Shown piece by piece: positions 46,456 to 55,159 of a DNA stretch of 64,000 nt. Source of the stretch: Planctomycetota bacterium (GTDB taxonomy: Bacteria > Planctomycetota > Planctomycetia > JALXBF01). The stretch covers positions 32,982-96,981 of the forward strand of contig JALXBF010000181.1 in NCBI GenBank assembly GCA_026991575.1, written 5' to 3'. Numbering within the stretch: the stretch's first letter is position 1; each line of letters begins with the position of its first letter. A program made the position numbers and the translations under genes. The notes under the pieces were generated by a model. That model saw only the letters and a list, made by a program, of their open reading frames with translations. It was not told where the DNA came from and searched no databases.

Positions 46456-48054
46456 TTACCGCCGCGTTGCAGCCGGGCCGTCGCGCACGTAGACGACCGC
46501 TACCGCGCCGCGGAGCAGCGCCCGTCCCAGCCGCGCGTCCGGTGCCAGGGACCGTGTGCGGTCATCGTACACGATGAGCGTGGGACGGTAGCGGGTTCGG
46601 CACAGTTCTGTGACCGCTCGTTCCAAGTGGTCCGCAGCGCCCGGTTCATACATGTGGCTCATGTCCACCATCACAAGCACGATGGCCGCAGGGGGGGCTT
46701 CGCGGAGGCGCCGGGCGACGACGCGCTGCAGTTCCGCTGCCTGCGGCGCTGCCACCGTCAGCGGATGGATGAACGCGTAGCGCACCGCGCAGCGGCGCGC
46801 CGCGAGGAAGTAGATCTGTGGTTCAGAGCCGAAGATAAACACGGCCTCCGTCGCGGCCGTCCGACGACGCAATTCGTCTGCGATCGGCTTGGACTGGTGA
46901 AAGAGCTCGGGACCGTACAACTCGTGCACGTGGCGGCGGGCATCCCAGCGGAAGAAGTAGTCGAAGTCGGTCAGAAGTGGCAGGCCAGCCGTGGCCAGTA
47001 GCGCAACAGGCCATAGCAGCTCAACGCGCACACGAACAAGGTCCAATGCCCGGGCAGCCAGCACGCAGACAACCGGCGCGGTCAGCTCAAAATAGTGCGG
47101 GTAGTACCGGAAACCCAGACTGACCGACACGAATGCCGGCACCAGCCACCATGCCAGCACGGTGCGGGTAGGTGCCGCAGAGGCAGGAGCCACCAGGCCG
47201 GCTATGGCCAGTAAGTACAACAGCGGGTTTGAAACGAGTAATGGCCAAGCGGCACGTGCAAAGTTGAGCGGAGCCCTGCCAAGCGGTTCGCGGCGCACGT
47301 ACGAGCGCACGTTGTAGGTGAGCACCCCTTCGATCAGGTGACTCAGGGACCCCACGAGCGCAAAGAGTGCTCCGACCGCAGCGACCAACAGAAGGCCGCC
47401 GGCAATGTATGCAGCCAGCAACTGCAGCCGCCGACTTCGACGCAAGCCCGGTCTTGGCTCGAGCACGAGGAGCACAAGCCCGAAAAAGGCGTAACCGACC
47501 GCCTGTTGCTTGGTTAACCCTGCCAGGCCCATCAGAACGCCGGCTGCCAGCGCAGCCAGCGGCCGCGTGGTGTAACCGAGGATCGCGATCGAAGCCAACG
47601 CAAATGGCAGGAGCAGCAGTTCCAGATTGATCGACGCTCCCTGCAGGGCGGCCTGCGCGTTGTGAACCGCAAACAGAAACGCTGCGGCCACCGCGGTCCA
47701 ACGACTGCCCCCCAGGCTGCGGACGCAGGCGGCCAGCGCAACGACAGCGAGCCCGACCCACAGGGCTCCCCCGAGGTGGGCCGCACTCGGGGATTCCCCA
47801 AAGAGGCGAAAGAACAGCCAGTAAAGTGCAAAGCCTACCGGTGGCTTGTCTGAGAATACGTCCCGATACGGCACGTCCCCCTGGCTCATCCGCTGAGCCA
47901 TGTACGCGTAGAGCCCTTCGTCACGATCCAGCGGACGGTCAACGAGTGGTAGCCGCACGAGCACGGCCAGAACAGAGGCAGCCGCCACGCAGATGGCGTA
48001 GGCATATCGGTAGGCTGCGGGTGTGCTTGTGTGGGGCTCGGGCGGTCGTGGCAT
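46456..48054 (-). CDS. GT39-family membrane glycosyltransferase
   Basis: This 532-residue polytopic protein has the PMT-like first loop RLPLVDRPLDRDEGLYAYMAQRMSQGDVPYRDVFSDKPPVGFALYWL, with catalytic acidic residues (DRDEG) and the DKPP motif. About twelve helices follow, then a C-terminal soluble domain of about 150 residues (ADELRRRTAATEAVFIFGSEPQIYFLAARRCAVRYAFIHP). It should use a polyprenyl-phosphate sugar. The ATG at 48054 is preferred to the in-frame TTG at 48060. It is divergent from the moaB-like gene across an 85-bp gap that contains a palindrome. Confidence 0.87.
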   Translation of the reverse strand: MPRPPEPHTSTPAAYRYAYAICVAAASVLAVLVRLPLVDRPLDRDEGLYAYMAQRMSQGDVPYRDVFSDKPPVGFALYWLFFRLFGESPSAAHLGGALWVGLAVVALAACVRSLGGSRWTAVAAAFLFAVHNAQAALQGASINLELLLLPFALASIAILGYTTRPLAALAAGVLMGLAGLTKQQAVGYAFFGLVLLVLEPRPGLRRSRRLQLLAAYIAGGLLLVAAVGALFALVGSLSHLIEGVLTYNVRSYVRREPLGRAPLNFARAAWPLLVSNPLLYLLAIAGLVAPASAAPTRTVLAWWLVPAFVSVSLGFRYYPHYFELTAPVVCVLAARALDLVRVRVELLWPVALLATAGLPLLTDFDYFFRWDARRHVHELYGPELFHQSKPIADELRRRTAATEAVFIFGSEPQIYFLAARRCAVRYAFIHPLTVAAPQAAELQRVVARRLREAPPAAIVLVMVDMSHMYEPGAADHLERAVTELCRTRYRPTLIVYDDRTRSLAPDARLGRALLRGAVAVVYVRDGPAATRR

Positions 48055-48114
48055 TGCCAACTGGGGAGCTGGTTCGAGAACCGGTACCAGGATGACATAC
48101 CGTTGAGCGTATTA

Positions 48115-48129
48115 TTGACGGACCGTCAA
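48115..48129. promoter_or_regulatory. 15-bp perfect palindrome, possible operator
   Basis: TTGACGG-A-CCGTCAA is a perfect inverted repeat with a one-base centre. It lies 10 bp before the moaB-like start codon and 60 bp before the start of the divergent glycosyltransferase gene. The position is compatible with a repressor site or an mRNA hairpin that would occlude the ribosome binding region. Confidence 0.4.
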
Positions 48130-48139
48130 CGGCGAGCTG

Positions 48140-48697
48140 ATGGTTACCCGAACCGGCGTAGGGCTCCGTGCAATGGCCGCTTCTACGACACCTGCAGATG
48201 AACACCGGGCGGCAGGGCCGCAGCAGGTACGGTGCGCGGTGATAACGGTCAGCGACACGAGGACCCTAGAGACTGACCGCTCGGGAAGCTTGGTCGTCGA
48301 GCTGCTGGAGGGAGCGGGGCACCAGGTCGTTGGCCGCGTGCTCGTCCCCGATGAGCCGCGCCGCATCCGGCACGCCGTGGGCGAGTGGCTGCATGGCGGT
48401 ACTGCCGACGCGGTGCTTGTAACAGGGGGTACCGGCATCAGCCCGCGAGATCGCACTTACGAGACCGTACGGGCGTTGTTTGCCCGTGAGTTACCGGGGT
48501 TCGGTGAGCTGTTCCGGATGCTGAGCTATCAGGAAATCGGTCCGGCCGCGATGCTCAGTCGCGCAACTGCCGGTGTCGTTGGTCATACGGTGATCTTTGT
48601 GCTGCCCGGCTCGACTGGCGCCGTCCGGCTGGCATTGCAGAAGCTGATCCTTCCGGAACTCGGTCACCTCATTGGCCTGGTGCGCAAGTCGACCTGA
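48140..48697 (+). CDS. moaB: MoaB/MogA-type molybdenum cofactor biosynthesis protein
   Basis: The 185-residue protein has the MoCF_biosynth fold: VRCAVITVSDTRTLETDRSGSLVVELLEGAGHQVVGRVLVPDEPRRIR, then the molybdopterin-binding VLVTGGTGISPRDRTYETVR with the catalytic acidic region, and LPGSTGAVRLALQKLILPELGHLIGL. MoaB/MogA adenylates molybdopterin before molybdate insertion. ATG 48140 and ATG 48173 are both possible; the conserved domain starts about residue 30. No other molybdopterin genes are adjacent. The MoaB versus MogA assignment is not secure. Confidence 0.9.
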   Translation: MVTRTGVGLRAMAASTTPADEHRAAGPQQVRCAVITVSDTRTLETDRSGSLVVELLEGAGHQVVGRVLVPDEPRRIRHAVGEWLHGGTADAVLVTGGTGISPRDRTYETVRALFARELPGFGELFRMLSYQEIGPAAMLSRATAGVVGHTVIFVLPGSTGAVRLALQKLILPELGHLIGLVRKST

Positions 48698-49021
48698 GCG
48701 TGCCGGACGACGGTGTTGCTGCCGGTAGCGCGTCGTGACCTGTCTCGAGTGAGAATCGCAATCGGATCGTCCAAGGGGGTGGCATGATGTTTCATCGTTG
48801 ACGATCCCTGTTCCGAGGACCCGGCCGCGCGGCACTGCGCTGGCGACCCGACGGCCGAAGGCACGTTGGCTTCCCTCAGTGTGCGCTGGCCCAGCCGGAC
48901 GGTCGCGGGCCGGCAGCCAGCCGCACCCGTGCCACCGCATCTGCATCGCTGCAGGCGTTGGGCAGCTGCACAGCGGCACGCCTTCGATCAAGTTGGACGG
49001 CGGCCCCAGATGCTCCGGTGG
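48698..49021. other. Convergent intergenic region
   Basis: About 320 bp between two convergent genes. Apart from the stem-loop at 48764-48807 I see no gene, tRNA or repeat. Confidence 0.45.
48764..48807. other. Two-part inverted repeat
   Basis: GGATCGTC (48764-48771) and GACGATCC (48800-48807) are perfect 8-bp complements enclosing a small GATG-TTT-CATC hairpin (48786-48796). It lies 67 bp past the moaB-like stop. There is no T-run, so it may be a factor-dependent terminator structure or a binding site. Confidence 0.3.
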
Positions 49022-49942
49022 TCAGTCTTCGACTCCCTCACGCGGCTCCCACTCGACCAGCAGCTCACGCTGGACCCGCAACAGGAACTGCGCGATCCGT
49101 TTGTCCAGGTCGAACCGGAGCGTGGGATCCAGCAGGAAGGTGCCCTGGAGCTTGGTATCCAGCGGCACCAGCTGCGAGCGGCGGCCGCCGGGCGTGACCG
49201 GACGGAACAGCCGCCAGATCCGTTCGGCCTGCTGGCGGTATTTCGCGTCTCGGGCGCCGTAGGCGATCATGAACGGGATCGCACGCTGCAGCTGCCTGAT
49301 CGGCTCGCTGATCTTCAGACCGCGGTAGTTGACCACCGGAGACAGCAGCACGAGAGCCTTAACGTCCTGGCCTGCTTTGATGAAGCCCACCGTGCCGTAG
49401 CTCCAGTCATAGTAGGCCCACAGCGTGGCGATCGTAGCCCCGAATTCGGCGCCCACCAGGCACAGCCGGGAGATGTTCAGCTCACCTTCATTGTGCCGCT
49501 TCAACAGCCACTTCTTGGCTGCTTCCACATCGGCCACCATCGCGCGTAGTTGAGTGGCCGTACGGAATCGCTTTAGCGTCAGAGGCATTCGCTTCTGGAG
49601 CTGCGGCGGCACCACGCGGTCATCGTATCGCGTGCTGTAACGGTGTGCTCGAAAGTCCAGGATGAGGACAGCAAAATCGGCCTCGCGTAGCGTGCCGATC
49701 AACGGCTCCCAGTCGTCGTAGTTGCGGCCGAACATGTGCAGCAAGATGACCGGTGCCGCTTCCTTGCCGAGCGACGAAGGGTAGTAGACCCCAGCGATCA
49801 GCACGCCGTCGTCCGTGGTGAACTGGACTTCCTTCGGCTCGGGCCGCTCTTCCCGCTTCTGCCGGTCTTGCGCCACGGTCAGGCTCGCCAGCATGGCCAA
49901 GCCGACCGCGATCCCCGCGTAAAGCCAATGTTCCACTCGCAT
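49022..49942 (-). CDS. Secreted alpha/beta-hydrolase-like protein lacking the Ser nucleophile
   Basis: The 306-residue protein starts MRVEHWLYAGIAVGLAMLASLTVAQ, a signal peptide, and has the alpha/beta-hydrolase order: strand and oxyanion-hole region APVILLHMFGRNYDDWEPL, then VLILDFRAHRYS, then the nucleophile elbow LCLVGAEFGATIATLWAYYDW. In that elbow (G-A-E-F-G) the usual Ser of GxSxG is Glu at residue 166. A later ALVLLSPVVNYRGL strand is present. It is therefore either a non-catalytic member or one using another mechanism. ATG 49942 with GGAGGA upstream is chosen over the frame extension to 50125. It is divergent from the second dehydrogenase operon. Confidence 0.82.
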   Translation of the reverse strand: MRVEHWLYAGIAVGLAMLASLTVAQDRQKREERPEPKEVQFTTDDGVLIAGVYYPSSLGKEAAPVILLHMFGRNYDDWEPLIGTLREADFAVLILDFRAHRYSTRYDDRVVPPQLQKRMPLTLKRFRTATQLRAMVADVEAAKKWLLKRHNEGELNISRLCLVGAEFGATIATLWAYYDWSYGTVGFIKAGQDVKALVLLSPVVNYRGLKISEPIRQLQRAIPFMIAYGARDAKYRQQAERIWRLFRPVTPGGRRSQLVPLDTKLQGTFLLDPTLRFDLDKRIAQFLLRVQRELLVEWEPREGVED

Positions 49943-50145
49943 GGGCGTCCTCCAGAAACGCCTTCGCCGGCGAATTGCTACCACGTTTAAGTCTACCCGA
50001 TCAGCGTTGCCCCGAGCCCCCCGAAGGTGCTTCAACCGCTGGCCGCCTGTTACCGCTGAGGCAAGACCAATCAACGTGCTATAGTGACTTCGTTCTCCTA
50101 GTCGGCAATCGGCAACACGGTTCACACTCCAGAGAGCGGTGCACG

Positions 50146-53100
50146 ATGAGGACTCATCGCCCCGCGCTGCCGCTTGCGTTGATGGCCGGCGTGCTGCTGG
50201 TATCGCTTGAGCCGTTGGCTGGTCAGGAACGCTCGTTTCCGCCGGTCGCGCCCACCGATCCGCTGCCGCCCGACAGAGAGCAGGCTGCTCTGCACGTGCC
50301 GTCGGGCTTTCGGATCACGTTGTTTGCTGCCGAGCCGCTCATCGGCAAGCCCATGAACCTTGCCTTCGATGCTCGCGGCCGGGTCTGGGTGACCCAGTCG
50401 TTCGAGTACCCGTTCCCAGCTGCGGACCCGGCCTCAGCACGCGATCGCATCACCGTCCTGGAAGACACCGACGGCGATGGGCGTGCCGACCGAGCCAGAG
50501 TCTTTGCCGACCGTCTGAACATTCCGATCGGACTCTTACCCGTCCCCGGCGGTGCCATCGCCTACAGCATTCCGCACGTCTGGCACTTCCTCGACGACGA
50601 CGGCGACGGCACTGCGGAGACGCGCCAACCGATCCTTGGCCCGTTTGGCTATGCGGACACCCACGGAATGGTCAATTCCTTCACCTGGGGTTTCGACGGC
50701 TGGGTTTACGCATGCCACGGTTTCGCGAATCACTCACGGCCCCGTGCGCGCGGTGGCACCGAGCTGTCGCTCCACTCCGGCAACACGATCCGCTTCCCGT
50801 ACGATGCACGTACGGTAGAGCAGTTCAGCTGGGGGCAGGTGAACCCGTTCGGGCTGGCGTTCGACGAATATGGCGATCTGTTCTCGGCCGATTGCCACAG
50901 CCGACCGATCTCTCTGCTGCTCCGTTTCGGCTACTACCCCAGCTTTGGCAAGCCGCACGACGGGCTCGGATTTGTCCCCCCTATTTGCAGCCACGATCAT
51001 GGTTCCACAGCCATTGCCGGTATTTGTTTCTTGCTCGACGATCGCTGGCCGGAGGCATGGCGCGGTGCCGTCTTGACCGGGAACGTCGTGACCAACCGTG
51101 TGCAGAGTGACCGGCTGCGTTGGCAGGGCGCGACGCCGACTGCGGAGCACGGGCCAGACTTTGTGCGCTCCGACGATCTCTGGTTCCGGCCCGTTGATGT
51201 CAAGCTCGGACCCGACGGCGCCGTGTACATCGCGGACTTCTATAACCGCATCATCGGCCACTACGAGGTGCCGCTGACTCATCCCGGGCGCGATCGGACT
51301 CGCGGCCGCATCTGGCGGATCGAGTACGTTGCCGCGGGCAGGCAAGCTCGGCCACCGCGGCTCGATCAAGCAGACGCTGCTGCACTGGTAGCATACCTCG
51401 GCCATCCAAACTTCACGGTACGGATGCTCGCGGCCAACGAGCTTGTCTTTCGCATCGGTCGGCCTGCCGCGCGGCGGTTGACTGCGGTTGTCCGTAGCAG
51501 TGATCGCAGCAATCCCCGTCAGCGCGTCCACTCACTGTGGGTGCTCTATCGGCTGGGCCGGTTATCGCACGAGGTGCTTTGGACGGCCGCCAGGGATCCG
51601 GACCCCCGAGTCCGTGCCCATGCTGCTCGGGTCTGCGGTCGCATGGGCGCTGAGGATCCGCGGCGGCGTGAGGTTCTAGCGATGCTGGCGCAGGACCGAA
51701 GCGCACGGGTCCGCTTCGCGGCGGTCCAGGCCATGGCCGAGGCGCCCCATGAGGATTATGTCGATGCCGTGTTGGCGGTCCTGAGACAGGCAGCGAACGA
51801 TCCACTGCTACGACATGCTGCGCGGATTGCGCTGCGCAACCACCTGCAGTTGCGACAAGTACAAGAGCGGTGGCGCCGCGCACTGACGGCCCCGTCCGCC
51901 CACGCGTTCGCGGACGTTGCGCAGGGCATTCAGCACCCGTCCGTCGCCCGCCTCTACTTGAGGTGGATCATAGAGACCGGTGCCCCGCTTGATAGCCAGG
52001 CAGCCGCCTACTTAGCCGCCACCCTGCCTGTGTCCGATCTCGAGACCCTGGCTGAACGAGCCGTTGTCGGTCGAACGTCCTCGGCGGACACGCTCCAGCT
52101 TCTGGCCGCCATCCTCAGGCGATTGCGCGGCGCTGCAAGGCAGGTTCCGAACCCGCTGCGGCGCCTTGCGGAGCGGGAGGTGGCCAGAGCGCTTAAGTGC
52201 CGCGACCAGCAGGCATTGCTAGCGGCAATCGAGCTGGTTGAGGCTCTCGACGATGACCACCACCTTGCCGCGATCGCGGCACTGGCCTGCAACGAGCGGG
52301 TGCCGGTCCCAGTACGGGTGCGCGCGCTCCGGATGTTCGCCGCCCGTTCAGATCCACGCCTAGGGGCGTTGCTCGACCAACTGTTTGCCCGGCCGTTGCA
52401 GCAGCCGCAACTGACCCTGGCCGCGGTCGACTACGCTGTGGCGGTCGACGGGCCCGAGATGGCCGAACGGCTACGGGTACTTCTGGCCACGTTACCTTCC
52501 ACGGCTGCCACGGCGGTCGCCGTGCGACTGGCCGGCAGCCGTGACGGCCTGGCGCTCCTGGTCGGGGAGGTTGAGCAGGGGAGGGTTCCCGTTGACGTGC
52601 TGTTGCACCCGGCGGTCCGCGCGGCTGCGGAGGCGTATCCGGACCTGGCACGGCGGCTGTCAGAACTGACGCAAGACGTGCCCCGGCGTGACCAGCGGGT
52701 CACAGAACTGATTCGCCGCATTGGCGAGAATGCCGACAAGGTGCTCCGGGCCGACACGAAGCTGGGCCAGGAACTGTTCCAGAAGCACTGTGCACCGTGC
52801 CACAAGCTGCGCGGGGTCGGCGGTGACATCGGACCAACACTGGACGGCATCGGTGCGCGAGGTCTGCAACGGCTTGCTGAGGACGTGCTGGATCCGAACC
52901 GAAACGTTGACCGCACCTTCTGGCGTACGTTGGTGGTCCTAAGGGACGGGCGCGTGTTGAGTGGCCTGGTGCGCGCGACAGCCGAAAGTCCTCGGACGAT
53001 CGTCCTCGTGGACGAGAATGCCGAGCCGCACCGCATTGCCCGCTCGGAGATCGAGCGTATGCGCCGCGTGCGCATGTCTCCTATGCCGGATAACTTCGCC

Positions 53101-53187
53101 GAGGTCTTGTCCGAGGCTGAGCTGCACGCGCTGCTAGCGTACCTGCTGGGGCAATCCGGAACAACACGGGTACAGACGAGCGATTAG
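50146..53187 (+). CDS. PVC-type membrane-bound dehydrogenase with HEAT repeats and cytochrome c site
   Basis: The 1013-residue paralogue of the gene at 5804. A signal peptide (MRTHRPALPLALMAGVLLVSLEPLAGQ) precedes the propeller domain (FRITLFAAEPLIGKPMNLAFDARGRVWV; VLEDTDGDGRADRARVF; VKLGPDGAVYIADFYNRIIGHYE), then a HEAT-repeat region (about 415-850) and one cytochrome c site CAPCH (C882) followed by GGDIGPTLDGIG. It ends soon after the haem domain, lacking the GSDDG-type C-terminal domain of the first copy. AGAGAGCGG precedes ATG 50146. Expected role: periplasmic oxidation linked to haem; substrate unknown. The stop is 2 bp before the next gene, so the two are coupled. Confidence 0.9.
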   Translation: MRTHRPALPLALMAGVLLVSLEPLAGQERSFPPVAPTDPLPPDREQAALHVPSGFRITLFAAEPLIGKPMNLAFDARGRVWVTQSFEYPFPAADPASARDRITVLEDTDGDGRADRARVFADRLNIPIGLLPVPGGAIAYSIPHVWHFLDDDGDGTAETRQPILGPFGYADTHGMVNSFTWGFDGWVYACHGFANHSRPRARGGTELSLHSGNTIRFPYDARTVEQFSWGQVNPFGLAFDEYGDLFSADCHSRPISLLLRFGYYPSFGKPHDGLGFVPPICSHDHGSTAIAGICFLLDDRWPEAWRGAVLTGNVVTNRVQSDRLRWQGATPTAEHGPDFVRSDDLWFRPVDVKLGPDGAVYIADFYNRIIGHYEVPLTHPGRDRTRGRIWRIEYVAAGRQARPPRLDQADAAALVAYLGHPNFTVRMLAANELVFRIGRPAARRLTAVVRSSDRSNPRQRVHSLWVLYRLGRLSHEVLWTAARDPDPRVRAHAARVCGRMGAEDPRRREVLAMLAQDRSARVRFAAVQAMAEAPHEDYVDAVLAVLRQAANDPLLRHAARIALRNHLQLRQVQERWRRALTAPSAHAFADVAQGIQHPSVARLYLRWIIETGAPLDSQAAAYLAATLPVSDLETLAERAVVGRTSSADTLQLLAAILRRLRGAARQVPNPLRRLAEREVARALKCRDQQALLAAIELVEALDDDHHLAAIAALACNERVPVPVRVRALRMFAARSDPRLGALLDQLFARPLQQPQLTLAAVDYAVAVDGPEMAERLRVLLATLPSTAATAVAVRLAGSRDGLALLVGEVEQGRVPVDVLLHPAVRAAAEAYPDLARRLSELTQDVPRRDQRVTELIRRIGENADKVLRADTKLGQELFQKHCAPCHKLRGVGGDIGPTLDGIGARGLQRLAEDVLDPNRNVDRTFWRTLVVLRDGRVLSGLVRATAESPRTIVLVDENAEPHRIARSEIERMRRVRMSPMPDNFAEVLSEAELHALLAYLLGQSGTTRVQTSD

Positions 53188-53189
53188 CC

Positions 53190-55094
53190 ATGGCGTGCTA
53201 CACGCTGCTGGTCTTCCTGCTGCTGGCTGGGGAGCCGAGCGACTACTTCCTTATCCAAGTCGTAGACGCGGACACAGGTCGACCGGTGCCGTTAGTGGAA
53301 TTGCGTACGGTCAACGAGATTCGCCACTACACGGACAGCAATGGCATTGTCGCTTTTAAGGAACCGGGCCTGATGAACCGCCAGGTCTACTTTCACATTT
53401 GGAGCCACGGGTATCAGTACCCCGCGGACGGATTCGGTTATCGCGGCGCGCGTCTGTTGACCAAGCCCGGAACGACGGCCGTGCTGAAGATCAAACGGGT
53501 GCAGATTGCTCAACGGCTGTATCGCGTTACCGGCCAGGGGATCTACAACTACAGCCGGCTGGCCGGTCTGCCCACGCCACTTCGTTCCCCAGACCTGAAC
53601 GGCCAGGTGATGGGGCAGGACAGTGTGGTGAATGCCGTCTTCAAGGGGAAGATCTACTGGTTCTGGGGCGATACGAACCGGCCGGCATATCCGCTGGGCA
53701 ACTTTCACGTCCCGGGAGCGACGTCGCTTCTGCCGGGCAAAGGGGGGCTAGACCCGGAACAGGGGGTGGACCTGCACTATTTCGTGGACCGCAACGGGTT
53801 TGCCAAGCAAACCTGTCGCATGCCCGGCCGGGGGCCCACGTGGATTGGCGGGCTGACGGTGGTACGTGACCGACGCGGGCGCGAGCGCATGTTCGCCGCC
53901 TATGCCAAGATCAAGCCTGGTTCGCTGCAGGCGTACCGCCGAGGCATCGTGGAGTTTGATGACGAGGAAAAGGTCTTTCGCGAAGTGTGTACGCTACCGG
54001 CCGAGCGACGGGCCCGGCCCACCGGCCATCCGCTGTACGTGGCGCTGGCCGGTAAGCAGTGGGTGTTCTACGCAGCACCGTTTCCGTTAGTGCGTGTGCC
54101 TGCCGTGGCGGAACGTGTCGTCGATCCCGGCGCCTACGAAGCGTTGACGGCGTTGCGAGCGGGTGAGCGCGCAGCGGAGGGTCGCCTGGACAGGGACGGC
54201 TCCGGCCGGCTCCGCTGGGCCTGGAAGCGCGACAGCGACCCGCTGACCGCACAAGAGCTGCTGGAACTGGTGCGTTCCGGCAGGCTGAAGCGGGAGGAGA
54301 TTCCGTTTCAGCTGAGGGACCGCGACAGCGGCAAGCCGATCATGCTCAACGCCGGTTCGGTCTACTGGAACGCGTATCGGCAGCGCTTCGTGATGATTGC
54401 TGAAGAGGTGTTCGGAACATCGATGCTCGGCGAGGTCTGGTATGCCGAAGCGGACACGCCGGTCGGACCGTGGGGCTATGCCGTCAAGATCGTGACCCAT
54501 GAGAAGTACAGCTTCTACAACCCGAAGCAGCATCCGATGTTCGACAAGCACGGTGGCAGGGTGATTTTTTTCGAGGGAACATACAGCACGTTCTTGAGCG
54601 GCGCGCCGTTCCCGACGCCGCGTTACAACTACAACCAGATCATGTACAAACTGGATCTGGCCGATCCGCGGCTGGCGTTGCCAGTACCCGTGTACGATGT
54701 TTCCGAGCGGGGCGTGAGCAATCGCTTCCGGACGCGACTACCCGAACGGAAGGCAGGGCGTGGTTCACGGGTCGCCTTCTTCGCGTTGGATCGGCCTGTC
54801 AACGGGGCTGTCGCGGTGGTTGCGGACAGCAAGACTGGCCGGCTGGTGGTTCGGCCCCAGCCCGACTCTGGGCAGGAGGCGTTGTTCTATGTGTTGCGCG
54901 AACCGCCGGCGGGTGAGAGCCCGGTGGTGCCGCTGTATGAGTACGTCTCGACAGCGGGTGACCACCAGTACCGCTACGCGACGACGGCATCGGCCGGCTG
55001 GGAAGGGTACCGCCGTAGCGAGCGGCCGCTGGGCTACGTCTGGTCCAAGCCCTACCGGACCGAGCTGCTCGACGAGGTCCTGGCTGAGTTCTAG
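53190..55094 (+). CDS. Large secreted protein, probable beta-propeller
   Basis: This 634-residue secreted protein has a short signal peptide (MACYTLLVFLLLAG), a carboxypeptidase-regulatory-like beta domain (FLIQVVDADTGRPVPLVELRTVNEIRHYTDSNGIVAFKEPGL, about 18-100), and a region rich in aromatic strands that suggests a five-bladed propeller: KGKIYWFWGDTNRPAYPLGNFHVPGATS, GPTWIGGLTVVRDRRGRERMFAAYAKI, EVWYAEADTPVGPWGYAVKIV, HPMFDKHGGRVIFFEGTYS. The WFWGDT motif resembles secreted glycosidase-like families of unknown activity. It is coupled to the dehydrogenase gene (2-bp gap). Function is not assigned. Confidence 0.75.
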   Translation: MACYTLLVFLLLAGEPSDYFLIQVVDADTGRPVPLVELRTVNEIRHYTDSNGIVAFKEPGLMNRQVYFHIWSHGYQYPADGFGYRGARLLTKPGTTAVLKIKRVQIAQRLYRVTGQGIYNYSRLAGLPTPLRSPDLNGQVMGQDSVVNAVFKGKIYWFWGDTNRPAYPLGNFHVPGATSLLPGKGGLDPEQGVDLHYFVDRNGFAKQTCRMPGRGPTWIGGLTVVRDRRGRERMFAAYAKIKPGSLQAYRRGIVEFDDEEKVFREVCTLPAERRARPTGHPLYVALAGKQWVFYAAPFPLVRVPAVAERVVDPGAYEALTALRAGERAAEGRLDRDGSGRLRWAWKRDSDPLTAQELLELVRSGRLKREEIPFQLRDRDSGKPIMLNAGSVYWNAYRQRFVMIAEEVFGTSMLGEVWYAEADTPVGPWGYAVKIVTHEKYSFYNPKQHPMFDKHGGRVIFFEGTYSTFLSGAPFPTPRYNYNQIMYKLDLADPRLALPVPVYDVSERGVSNRFRTRLPERKAGRGSRVAFFALDRPVNGAVAVVADSKTGRLVVRPQPDSGQEALFYVLREPPAGESPVVPLYEYVSTAGDHQYRYATTASAGWEGYRRSERPLGYVWSKPYRTELLDEVLAEF

Positions 55095-55159
55095 GCGGCG
55101 CGACCAAGTACAATGAGATAAACACGTTACGAGGCGAACCGGCCTCGGGGAGGCGCAGC

